Positions 34,245-42,287 of a stretch of 64,000 nucleotides of DNA are shown one piece after another; within the stretch, counting starts at the first letter, position 1, and every line of letters starts with the position of its first letter. Made by a program: the position numbers and the translations under genes. The DNA lies in the NCBI GenBank assembly GCA_918797485.1, contig CAKKNE010000001.1, forward strand, positions 3,906,001 through 3,970,000, given 5' to 3'. The DNA is from Pelagomonas calceolata. Its lineage: Eukaryota > Sar > Pelagophyceae > Pelagomonadales > Pelagomonadaceae. A model generated the notes under the pieces. It searched no databases and was not told the origin of the DNA. It worked only from the letters and a program-made list of their open reading frames with translations.

Positions 34245-34991
34245 TTAAAACAGACGTACTAATGGTCGGTCGACGTAGTGTTGGGCACCCTCGTAGGGCC
34301 GCACCCAGTTGGCCCCAAACACATATGCCGACGCCGCGCCCGTGAGGAGCCCGCCGAGGTGCGCCAGATTATCAACATTGTGAGACGTCATGCCCAGCGC
34401 GGCGTTCATCAGGACCGTGTCGCGGATCGACTTGAGGCCGCTCGTCCCGTATAGGTGAGAATGCCGATAGAGGTGCACCGCCAGCGCGCCCACGAGGCCG
34501 GCGACGGCACCCGACGCGCCGACGGACAGCGCCGAGTCCGACATGCCTTTGAGGACCACGGGCAGCACGTTGCCGCCGACACCAGCCAACGCGTAGACGA
34601 GCGCGGTCCGCTTCGAGCCGTAGGCCCTTTCCAGAGCCCCGCCGACATTTCGGAGCGCGAGCATGTTGACCATCAGATGCGCTGGCGAGCCGTGCAGCAG
34701 CATTGGTGTGGCGAGGCGCCACCACTGGCCCGCTCTTAAAATAAGTCGCGTCGACCGCGCGCCCAAAGCGGCGAGGCTCGGCCGCGCCACTTGCGCGACG
34801 TACGCGCCGATCGTCACTTGCGCGATGCGGTCGGTCGCGGTGGCCGGCGCCTGCACGCGTCTTCGCTTGACCAGGCCCGAGCGCTGGCTCCGCGGCACGA
34901 GGCCGAGACCGTGCGAGAGACCTCCCAGAGATGCGTCGGCCGTGAGCAGTGCGAGAGCGCCAACGACGCGGAGGAATGGGGAGCGTCGCAT
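34245..34991 (-). CDS. rhomboid intramembrane serine protease
   Basis: A 248-residue protein. A hydrophobic leader (FLRVVGALALLTADASLGG) suggests targeting to the secretory route or plastid. The rhomboid core follows: GQWWRLATPMLLHGSPAHLMVNMLALRNVG (WR motif and HxxxN loop), then the catalytic serine in LSVGASGAVAGLVGAL (GxSG), and the catalytic histidine in NVDNLAHLGGLLTGA. These form the Ser-His dyad that cleaves transmembrane helices within the membrane. The substrate is unknown. It is divergent from the PAP2-like gene; the gap holds a variant CTAG element at 35166. Confidence 0.93.
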   Translation of the reverse strand: MRRSPFLRVVGALALLTADASLGGLSHGLGLVPRSQRSGLVKRRRVQAPATATDRIAQVTIGAYVAQVARPSLAALGARSTRLILRAGQWWRLATPMLLHGSPAHLMVNMLALRNVGGALERAYGSKRTALVYALAGVGGNVLPVVLKGMSDSALSVGASGAVAGLVGALAVHLYRHSHLYGTSGLKSIRDTVLMNAALGMTSHNVDNLAHLGGLLTGAASAYVFGANWVRPYEGAQHYVDRPLVRLF

Positions 34992-35165
34992 GGTCTTATG
35001 CGCTTGCCAGGTGGAGCACTGAGCTGCTGCCTACCAGGTGGAAGTGCGTAGCGATCGCGGACGTACTTGCAAGTGCTCCTGCGAAAACGTGGAGGCGTAG
35101 TAGAGCACTTCAGTCTGTCGAATCAAAGCGAAACGGCCTTGGCAAGGACGCGGCCCGAGAGCGAC

Positions 35166-35187
35166 CTAGCGTGTACATACATACTAG
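35166..35187 (+). promoter_or_regulatory. CTAG inverted-repeat element, variant
   Basis: Begins CTAGCG and ends ACATACTAG, 22 nt, like the copy at 17261. It lies between divergent starts at 34991 and 35294. Confidence 0.4.
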
Positions 35188-35293
35188 CTCAGCACGCCCG
35201 CCGAACGGCATTCCAAGGGCCGACGCGCTGTGGCCACGCTCGCAGCGCTCCCCCACAACACATCTCACGAAGGAAAAGGCTGCCCCAGCGACC

Positions 35294-36259
35294 ATGCTCC
35301 GGGAAGCCGAGCATTATGACTACCAGCCAGCAAGCCACAACACGGAAGAACTGCTAGAAAGAAGTACAATACGACGGTACTGGCGGCGCTACTTGCTCTG
35401 GGACCTTTCAGTGTTATGGTGGCTGCGGCGGTCACCAACGGGCCGCTTCTTCTCGTTACCGATGCGGCACGTTATTGCTTACGAGCCGTGGCGAGATATC
35501 TCTCTAGTAACGTGGCTGGCCTGGGTCGTTACGATCTTCTTTTCGGGTTATAAGGATGCTGTCAATTGCATATTGAATTGTGGCGGTGTACTGTTTGTAC
35601 GAGCATTAATCCAAGCGCGAAGACCGATAGAGTTCGATGTTAGGCTCAGACAGCTCGCGGACCGAAGCAGGGGCAACTACGGCATGCCCTGCATCAACAC
35701 GCACATGGCCGTCGTGGTCTTCGGGTTACTCGCTCGTAGTGCGACGTGGAAACCGCAATATTTTGAGTTCAAGTGGTGGTGGTGGGAGCCGCTGGTCTGG
35801 ACCACTGCCTTTATCTTGGTTGCGCTCATCGCCTTCTCACGATTAGTAGCGGGCTCGCGTTTTGTGTATCAAGTCGTGCTCTCGGTCTTCACAGGAATCA
35901 AGGGCGTGGCCATAGCAGCACATTATGTGGTAGATCGCATCCCGGACTGGCGCGAGGAGTGGTGGAGGCTGGGGAAGAACGGACCTCATACTATACTGCT
36001 GCTGGCGCTCACGTTTTTTGGCTTGGCCTACGTCGCGGCGGCCGCCGAGGACAACTCGTCCTGGTTCTTCAGCATCCCGAACGAGGAGTTCACCCGGGTT
36101 TTAGGTGATATTTATTCACAGAGAGGCGGCGCGGCGCCGAGACGTCGAGGGCCGAACGGGGCGTCTTACGCGCCCCCGGACTCGCTTTCGTTATTGACGG
36201 CGCGCATGCGCGAGCGGTCGGCGCGGCCGGTGGTGGCGGCGAGCGATAGTTGGGGTTGA
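35294..36259 (+). CDS. PAP2-superfamily-like membrane protein with degenerate active site
   Basis: A 321-residue protein from the ATG at 35294 (MLREAEHYDYQ). Five or six hydrophobic segments are visible (SLVTWLAWVVTIFF, ILNCGGVLFVRALI, MAVVVFGLLA, PLVWTTAFILVALIAF, FVYQVVLSVFTGIKGVAIA, TILLLALTFFGLAYVAAA). The spaced motifs resemble PAP2 phosphatases: ARRPIEFD (K/R-x-RP block), NYGMPCINTHMAV (PSGH block) and FSRLVAGSRFVYQV (SR-x5-H-x3-Q block). In the last, the position of the catalytic histidine is an arginine, and the first block is incomplete, so catalysis is doubtful. The C-terminal 70 residues are disordered. It could be a dolichyl-pyrophosphatase-like relative that lost activity. Confidence 0.6.
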   Translation: MLREAEHYDYQPASHNTEELLERSTIRRYWRRYLLWDLSVLWWLRRSPTGRFFSLPMRHVIAYEPWRDISLVTWLAWVVTIFFSGYKDAVNCILNCGGVLFVRALIQARRPIEFDVRLRQLADRSRGNYGMPCINTHMAVVVFGLLARSATWKPQYFEFKWWWWEPLVWTTAFILVALIAFSRLVAGSRFVYQVVLSVFTGIKGVAIAAHYVVDRIPDWREEWWRLGKNGPHTILLLALTFFGLAYVAAAAEDNSSWFFSIPNEEFTRVLGDIYSQRGGAAPRRRGPNGASYAPPDSLSLLTARMRERSARPVVAASDSWG

Positions 36260-36699
36260 TATATTCTTCTGTTACGTACGGTGCTGGGACTAGCCGATTC
36301 GTTGGCGGGCGCGGGCCGCGTCTTTGATGACACTCGTCGCCGGCCGCGTCAGGACCCGCCGAACAGTGAGCAACGTTCAGGTCGCGTTAGCTACTCGCAT
36401 CAGCTAGCTCCCGGCGCACTTGGAAATCGCGGGCTAGCGGCCGTAAGACACTAGCAGGCAGCCACGGGAAAGCCGCGCGAGTCTACGGCCCATACGCGTG
36501 GCTGAGACTAGGCAACGCTGTCTGCGAGCCGTTTCCGATTGCTTGTTGCTGTGGTAGCACTCTTGGCCGGGCGCAGGCCCAGATAAATTAAGACCGGAGA
36601 GCCTCTCCAAAAAATCCCGGGGCCGTCGGCAGCGCTGGTCTACGGTTACGCCGTCGTATAGTTGTCGGCACGCATCGCCGCGGAGAGCCATAGAAAAAA
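36260..36699. other. 440-bp intergenic region upstream of the SCYL1-like gene
   Basis: It holds one good CTAG element (36434-36454, listed separately). No gene is seen. Confidence 0.35.
36434..36454 (+). promoter_or_regulatory. CTAG inverted-repeat promoter element, copy 6
   Basis: Reads CTAGCG - GCC - GTAAGACACTAG, close to the consensus. It lies 246 bp upstream of the SCYL1-like start at 36700, with the preceding gene on the same strand. Confidence 0.65.
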
Positions 36700-39423
36700 A
36701 TGCGCTGGTTCGGCGGCGGCGGCTCCGCGTTAACGGACCACGCCGTGAAAGAAGCCGTCTTCGAGAAGAGCGGTAGTGACGGCGCCCTCGCGACGCAGAG
36801 CTGGGGCCAGTTCGCGGCGTTGCACAAGAAGGACGAAAGTGGGGCTACCGTGTTTCAATTGTCAAGGAACAAGGGTGATGAACAATCCGCCAAGGTGCAA
36901 TCGGCGCGCAGATGCGTTAAATTGACCAAGATCCTGAGGCACCCCTGCGTGTTACCTTATAGGGAAGGCGTCGAGAAGGACGGCGGCGAGATCTCCTTCG
37001 CCACTGATGAAGTCCTACCTCTACCGGCGTGGCTCGAACGCTACGGCAAAGATGCGGACCCTCGCACGTTAGCCTGGGGTGCTAGATGCGTCTTACAAGC
37101 TCTATCATTCCTACATAGCACGAAACGGTGCCACGGCTCTTTGACACCGGATAGTATATATGTCACAGCTGCCGGCGACTGGAAACTTTGGGGTTTCGAA
37201 CTGTCGACATCTTTGGACCCCTTGGAGCCGAACAATGAGGGGCTTGGGTTCTTCCGGGCCCATGAGGCGTTGGTGGACGATCGCTACCGAGCCCCGGAAC
37301 GGAAACGCAACGACTGGGAGGGCATGGCGCAGCATAAGGTCGGGAGTAGCGACGTCTGGGCCCTGTCCGCTTTGTTGGAGACTGCTTACAGTAATAGAGG
37401 AGGAGCACCGAGAGAGTTAAGTGTTTGGCTGAAGCGCGCGTCGAACAACGAGCCTTCCAAGCGGCCGTCATGCGATCAAATATTGCGAGGCTGTCCCCTC
37501 TTTCGCGGGGGCACGCTGAAAGAACTCACAGGCTTGCAAGACTTGTCAGCGACGTCGTTAGAGGATCAGATCGCCTTCTACAAGAACTTGCATGAATCTA
37601 CAAGTAGGACGACGCCGGACGGCCAGCCCTGCCGAGGAGCGCTAGACGAAGCACTATTCAGAGGCGCTTGCGTCCACAAATTGCTACCTAAATTGCTAGC
37701 TACGCTCGAGATTGCGCTCAAGGAGGGCGGCGACGTGCAGACGAGACGAGCCGCGGTCGCGTGTGCCCTACCTTTGTTGGTCCAGATCGTGGAGATGCTC
37801 GATAAAGATGAAAACGATTCGCTGGGGAAGTACGCCCAAGCGGCCGAAAAGCGCGTCGTGAAGGGCATCGTGGAGGCACTGGAAACCGTTTTGATCATAA
37901 AAGACCCGTTCATTCGGTTCGAGGCCCTGAAGCGCGTCGATGCTCTCGCGCCGTTACTCACGGAGAACTACGTGAATAGGAAGCTGTTTGATGCCTTATT
38001 GTTGGGCTTTGGGGACAAAAATGATGATGCCCGTTTGTTAACACTGATGGGCATGCTAGCTATAGCGCCTCGATTATCTGAGAAGAATAGATCAGACAGA
38101 TTGTTGAGAGTGGTCAAGAGGTTAGAGTCGGATCGCTCGCCGAAAATACGGACGAATGTGGTCATTTTCTACGGGAGGCTAGCGCCGGACTTACCTGATA
38201 ACTTACGAACCAAGCACGCCTTACCGGCCTTCGTCAAAGCGTTGGAGGATAAAGTACCTTTTGTAAGGATGGCCGCCGTGCGGGCACTGGGTGCGTGTCG
38301 CGACGAATTCGCCCCGGTCTATGCTGCTCGACTCGTAGCGCCGAAACTCGTGCCGCTCGCCCTAGATCCGGCCAAACCGGTGCGCGACGCGGCCGTGCCG
38401 TGTTTGGAAGCGTATCTGGCCGTCGTTCGGAAAGCTGCGGAAGAGATGACGCGCCAGGAAGAGGCAAGGGCGAAACAGGAGGCGGTGAAGCGGCAGGCCG
38501 AAACACCTCAAAAGGCGCCGCAGCAACAGGCGCCGCCTCCACCGAAGCAGGAGGCGCCGCCACCACCTCCGGAGCCGACGTCGCCGTCGGCGGGCTGGGG
38601 CCTCGCGTCGTGGGCCGGGGCCGCGGCGTCCAATGCTCTGGGCAAGGTCGCGTCGGCGGCGTCCGAGGCGGCGGCCGGCCTGGCGTCGGCCGAAGATGTC
38701 ACGGAGGAGGCGCCACCACCACCACCACGCAAGAGCTCCATCGACGACGACGGCGGCGACGGCTGGGGCGACGACGACGCGTGGGGCGACGTCCCTACGA
38801 AAAAAGTGGAGCCCAAGAAGGCGTCTCCGAAAAAGCCCGCGGCGCGCAAAGTGTCACCGAAGAAAGCCACACAGCCGAAGGACGACTTCTTCGACTCCTG
38901 GGGTGATGATCAACCGGCGAAGCCTTCTCGCGTCGCCGCCGCCGCCGCCGCTGATGACGACGAGGACGACGACCCCTGGGGCACGAAGGAGCCCGTTCCT
39001 GTGGCGAAGAAGCCCTCGGTGGAGGACCGGCGGGCCCAGCGCCGCGCCGAGCTCGAGGCGAAGCGGAAAGCTCGAGCCGCGGCGCGCGCCTCCTCGAAGC
39101 CGTCAATAACAAAGGCGGCCCCGCCGGCTCCTCCTGCCGACGACGGCTGGGGCGACGACGCCTGGGGCGACGACGTGCCCGCCAAGCCGGTCGCCCTCAA
39201 ATCGTCGCCGAAGAAGCCGGGCCGCAAAACGCTGCCCAAAAAGGGCGGCACTTTATCGCTGTCGAAGGGCATGTTCTCCAAGGACCAGAAGGCCGCGCCG
39301 CCGCCCAAGGCCAAGACGGAAGAGCAGATCAAGGCCGAGAAGCTCAAGGCGGCCGCGGCAGCCATGAAGGCGGCGCCGGTCTCGAAGCTGCCGGCGGACG
39401 ACTCCATGTGGGACGACTTCTAA
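36700..39423 (+). CDS. SCYL1-type pseudokinase with HEAT repeats
   Basis: A 907-residue protein. The kinase-like domain (about 15-270) lacks the catalytic residues: CHGSLTPDSIYVT replaces HRD and WKLWGFEL replaces DFG, as in the SCY1/SCYL family. LRHPCVLPYREGVEKDG is also typical of this family. About 290-600 are HEAT-like helices (VRMAAVRALGACRDEF, VRDAAVPCLEAYL). The C-terminal 300 residues are disordered, with repeated WGDD motifs (GWGDDDAWGD, SWGDDQ, GWGDDAWGDDV) and a Pro/Ala/Lys-rich spacer, ending MWDDF. SCYL1 proteins act in Golgi/COPI traffic and tRNA export; that role is by family. The WGDD repeats could be coat- or adaptor-binding motifs (inference). Confidence 0.9.
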   Translation: MRWFGGGGSALTDHAVKEAVFEKSGSDGALATQSWGQFAALHKKDESGATVFQLSRNKGDEQSAKVQSARRCVKLTKILRHPCVLPYREGVEKDGGEISFATDEVLPLPAWLERYGKDADPRTLAWGARCVLQALSFLHSTKRCHGSLTPDSIYVTAAGDWKLWGFELSTSLDPLEPNNEGLGFFRAHEALVDDRYRAPERKRNDWEGMAQHKVGSSDVWALSALLETAYSNRGGAPRELSVWLKRASNNEPSKRPSCDQILRGCPLFRGGTLKELTGLQDLSATSLEDQIAFYKNLHESTSRTTPDGQPCRGALDEALFRGACVHKLLPKLLATLEIALKEGGDVQTRRAAVACALPLLVQIVEMLDKDENDSLGKYAQAAEKRVVKGIVEALETVLIIKDPFIRFEALKRVDALAPLLTENYVNRKLFDALLLGFGDKNDDARLLTLMGMLAIAPRLSEKNRSDRLLRVVKRLESDRSPKIRTNVVIFYGRLAPDLPDNLRTKHALPAFVKALEDKVPFVRMAAVRALGACRDEFAPVYAARLVAPKLVPLALDPAKPVRDAAVPCLEAYLAVVRKAAEEMTRQEEARAKQEAVKRQAETPQKAPQQQAPPPPKQEAPPPPPEPTSPSAGWGLASWAGAAASNALGKVASAASEAAAGLASAEDVTEEAPPPPPRKSSIDDDGGDGWGDDDAWGDVPTKKVEPKKASPKKPAARKVSPKKATQPKDDFFDSWGDDQPAKPSRVAAAAAADDDEDDDPWGTKEPVPVAKKPSVEDRRAQRRAELEAKRKARAAARASSKPSITKAAPPAPPADDGWGDDAWGDDVPAKPVALKSSPKKPGRKTLPKKGGTLSLSKGMFSKDQKAAPPPKAKTEEQIKAEKLKAAAAAMKAAPVSKLPADDSMWDDF

Positions 39424-39538
39424 GGCTCGCTTGGACTGTATTTTAGTATTCTACCGGGGCGGGGGAGGTACAAAAAATATCGCGATGAGGATCGTGATCG
39501 CCCGGCGGGCGCGGACCGTTCAGCAGCAGCAACCGTCG

Positions 39539-40402
39539 TCAGCGGCCTATTGGCCGTTGTTGCGGCACCCTCACGTTCAGGAGCTGGCCGGCTTTGCCAC
39601 CCGCGGGAACCGTCACCCGTATCCTTTGGCCGTTCGCTTGTACGTCGAATACTGAACCGGGCATCATGCCGGCCGGAATCTGGACCTGAACAGTTTGGGC
39701 TCGGTCGACCAGGTTGGTGCGTTTGATTTTGGTCAGCTTGAAGTTTTCGTTGCCGCCGGCGGCGGCGAGCTTGATGTCGTTCTCGCTGAGAACGAGCGCC
39801 ATGCACGGCCCTCTGCCAGGGCTCCCCGCGGACCGGAAGTTGTCGGTTCCGCCGTCGCGCGTGAACATCGGGCTCTGCCCGAGTTGGAACGCATCTTGTC
39901 CCATCGCCATGATATTCATCTGCCGAGGGCAGCAGCCGGGGCAGGCCTCGTTGTCCATCATCCACGCTCCCGAGAGCACCGACGCGTCGTACTTGTGGGC
40001 GCGGCCGCCGCCCTGCTGGACGACGATCGTCTGGCCCGGTTGCTGCACGACCGGCTGCTGGACCGTCACCGCGGGCGGCACTTGCACGGTGAGTAACCCA
40101 CCAGGTCTGCAGCCCACAGGGACCGTCACCGGAATCATCTGACCGTTCGCCTGGACGTTAAAAACTTGATTTGACCTCATGCCGGCCGGTATCTGAACCT
40201 GAACAGTTTGCGGCGCGGCCGGTGGCATCGCAACAGGTGCGGGCTGAGAGTATACAGGCTGTGGCGGCTGAGCGTATACTGGTGCCTGGGGCGGCGCCTC
40301 CGCCACGAGCTCCCCCTGGAGTACGACTTCGCCCTGCATTGGCTGGGGCGGTGCCTCCGCGGCGACGATCTCCCCCTGGAGGACTACTTCGTCTTGGATC
40401 AT
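39539..40402 (-). CDS. protein with two copies of an 'IPAGM...VTVP' beta module
   Basis: A 287-residue protein from the ATG at 40402 (MIQDEVVLQGEIV). The N-terminus has a near-duplicate (QDEVVLQGEIVAAEAPPQ / QGEVVLQGELVAEAPPQ) and a PVY/QP-rich linker. A beta-rich module occurs twice: TVQVQIPAGMRSNQVFNVQ-NGQ-IPVTVP-G-RPGGLLTVQVP (about 96-140), and TVQVQIPAGMMPGSVFDVQ-NGQ-IRVTVP-G-KAGQLLNVRVP at the C-terminus. Between them is a globular region with YDASVLSGAWMMDNEACPGCCPRQMNI, cysteine-rich. I do not recognise a named family for the middle. The module also appears at the C-terminus of the protein at 2878-3848. A CTAG element sits 92 bp upstream. Confidence 0.6.
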   Translation of the reverse strand: MIQDEVVLQGEIVAAEAPPQPMQGEVVLQGELVAEAPPQAPVYAQPPQPVYSQPAPVAMPPAAPQTVQVQIPAGMRSNQVFNVQANGQMIPVTVPVGCRPGGLLTVQVPPAVTVQQPVVQQPGQTIVVQQGGGRAHKYDASVLSGAWMMDNEACPGCCPRQMNIMAMGQDAFQLGQSPMFTRDGGTDNFRSAGSPGRGPCMALVLSENDIKLAAAGGNENFKLTKIKRTNLVDRAQTVQVQIPAGMMPGSVFDVQANGQRIRVTVPAGGKAGQLLNVRVPQQRPIGR

Positions 40403-40493
40403 TCTGCTTGCACGGGCTGTCGCGATTGGGATCGAGCTGTATGGGGGGCTGGGGCAGCGTATATGCAGCGTGAGATCCGCGCAATCATAAGGC

Positions 40494-40515
40494 CTAGCGG
40501 CCTGTAAGACACTAG
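40494..40515 (+). promoter_or_regulatory. CTAG inverted-repeat promoter element, copy 7
   Basis: Reads CTAGCG - GCCT - GTAAGACACTAG. It lies between divergent starts at 40402 and 40698. Confidence 0.65.
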
Positions 40516-40697
40516 GAAAGCCAAGCTCGACGGCGCGGGCCCACGGCACGCGATATACGGCTGGACGTAGCGCGAGAACTGCCATACGTAGTCCCTATTT
40601 GTCGCACCGCTCCTCGCTGCAGTCCTCACGCGGCTAGGGTGAGCACAGCTGCCGAGCCCTGCTGCCCAAGCCCGCCGCGCGAGTCCGAGCGCGAGCC

Positions 40698-41450
40698 ATG
40701 TACGCCCTCACCCAATGCGACGCGCTGAAGCGCCGCGACAATAATGTACTAGCATTCTCACCAACGGCGCGCGCCATAGAAGCCTACACGCCGCGCGGCC
40801 GCCTCCTCCTGCAGGACCGCAAGCCGCCCTGGGAGCACCTGACGCCGAAGCAGCTGGTTATTAGTGCTTGCCAGGCCGTCGTCGTCACGGCGGCGCCGGC
40901 GTTCATCGCCGCGACGCCCGCGTACGACCCCGAGGGCGACGACGACGACGAGCTGCTAGATTGGGACCGACTCTATAGCGAGCTCGAGGGCTTCCGCGAG
41001 AAGTGTGCCTTGACGTTTGCGAGGTACCTGGCGTGCACGACGCTGAAACGGCGATTAGAGGCCTGGTGCGTCTCGCGGCTCGATCCGCGGACGGCCGACC
41101 GGCTGTTGAAAGATGTGGCTTTATCGGCGAAGCGGAAAGCCTTGAGGCACGGTCGCATGGGCGCAGCTAGACGCATGTGCCTGACGGAGATGCGGTCGAA
41201 AGCGTTGGGCTACGGCGCGAATCTCATCGTCGAGGAATGCTGTTTGTGCTACGTCTACCTGCGCGACCGAAGGAGGGACAAAAACGCGTTGGTAAAGCTG
41301 CAGCGGGCGTCTTCCACGGCCTTCCTAGGCTTCGCGGCGTCCTTCTCTCTATCATGTCTCGGTTCTGGTCTGGGGACGCTGGCCAAGCCGGGCTGGGGGA
41401 CCGTGGTCGGAGGGGCTGCCGGCGACCTCGCGGGGCTCTTCGTCTTCTAA
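40698..41450 (+). CDS. unknown helical protein with C-terminal membrane segments
   Basis: A 250-residue protein. Residues 55-75 (QLVISACQAVVVTAAPAFIAAT) and the C-terminal 45 residues (STAFLGFAASFSLSCLGSGLGTLAKPGWGTVVGGAAGDLAGLFVF) are hydrophobic and glycine-rich, so two or three membrane passes are likely. The middle has an acidic loop (EGDDDDELLDWDRLYSELEGF) and basic helices rich in Cys (MRSKALGYGANLIVEECCLCYVYLRDRRRDKN). The glycine-rich tail is reminiscent of membrane-anchored proteins of peroxisomes or plastids, but no family is recognised. ATG at 40698 is the first in frame. Confidence 0.55.
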   Translation: MYALTQCDALKRRDNNVLAFSPTARAIEAYTPRGRLLLQDRKPPWEHLTPKQLVISACQAVVVTAAPAFIAATPAYDPEGDDDDELLDWDRLYSELEGFREKCALTFARYLACTTLKRRLEAWCVSRLDPRTADRLLKDVALSAKRKALRHGRMGAARRMCLTEMRSKALGYGANLIVEECCLCYVYLRDRRRDKNALVKLQRASSTAFLGFAASFSLSCLGSGLGTLAKPGWGTVVGGAAGDLAGLFVF

Positions 41451-41816
41451 TTTTATGTAGTAGAATGCGATCGATCGCGCGGGTGTACTCGCGTCGAGTC
41501 CCAGCCCGAGTTCTGCTCCGTACCGCCCCTAATTGGTATCCTATCCTAAGACCGACGCAACCGCAGGAGCGATGCCCGTGGTCGGCACTTCCCTGGGATT
41601 GGTAGGGTTGAATGAGGATCATTGTGGCGAGGAACTCACGCGTTGGCCACTAGACACAGCGGTTGGCACACTGGCCAACAGCGCTATAAGCACAGCGCCT
41701 AAACACAGCGCGACAAGCTGCCTAAATCCACGCACGAGCAGCTGTCAATACACGCCACGCACGCCGTAGCCGGCAATCGACCGCGGGCAGCGCCACCAGA
41801 CACACCAAGCGAAGCG
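41451..41816. other. 366-bp intergenic region with an 8-bp inverted repeat
   Basis: No gene is seen. GTTGGCCA at 41642-41649 pairs perfectly with TGGCCAAC at 41672-41679, with a 22-nt loop, and a cluster of ACAGCG hexamers follows to about 41720. Confidence 0.4.
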
Positions 41817-42272
41817 ATGGCTCCCTTGGCCCCCGTCCCGCGCGCCCGGCGGCCGCCGCCGGACGTGCCCGTCTATGACGTGAACGACTCGCGACCGGCG
41901 TCGGCGGCCCCGTCGGAGCACTTCGCGGACCCGCCGGACGTGACTATTAGTACTGGCGTCGGGATGCGGGGCGAGCTCTCGTTCCCCAAATTATTAAGGG
42001 TCGAGGGCCACTTCGCGGGCACGCTGACGTGTGGCGGCGACGTGGTCATCGCGCCGGGCGGCACGCTCGAGGCGGACGTCGACAACGCGAACGGGTATCT
42101 GTTAGTGGAGGGTACGGTGCTCGGCAACGTCAACGCGCGAAGGGTGCAGATCGCGGCGACGGGGCGCGTCTTCGGGGACATCACGTGCAATTCTTTTATA
42201 ATTGCGCCGGGCGCGGTGGTCATCGGAGCCTGCCAGGTGCGGCCCGAGCCGCCGGAGAAGAACCTTGGGTAG
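41817..42272 (+). CDS. bactofilin-like protein
   Basis: A 151-residue protein. After a 40-residue Pro-rich N-terminus, residues about 42-138 form the bactofilin (DUF583) beta-helix: TISTGVGMRGELSFPKLLRVEGHFAGTLTCGGDVVIAPGGTLEADVDNANGYLLVEGTVLGNVNARRVQIAATGRVFGDITCNSFIIAPGAVVIGAC, quoted here only by its repeated pattern of V-G-xx-x-G-x-I/V strands. The conserved 'I-x-G-x-x-G' opening, 'L-x-V-E-G-x-F-x-G' and 'VEGTVxGNVxA' steps are all visible. Bactofilins are polymer-forming cytoskeletal proteins of bacteria; homologues in stramenopiles suggest an old transfer. Probably cytosolic. It is convergent with the LRR gene (15 bp gap). Confidence 0.85.
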   Translation: MAPLAPVPRARRPPPDVPVYDVNDSRPASAAPSEHFADPPDVTISTGVGMRGELSFPKLLRVEGHFAGTLTCGGDVVIAPGGTLEADVDNANGYLLVEGTVLGNVNARRVQIAATGRVFGDITCNSFIIAPGAVVIGACQVRPEPPEKNLG

Positions 42273-42287
42273 ACACATAAGTACAAT

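Noticed and set aside
41533-41769. 78-aa open frame upstream of the bactofilin
   Set aside because: Spans the inverted repeat and hexamer cluster, ends just before the bactofilin start, no recognisable feature.
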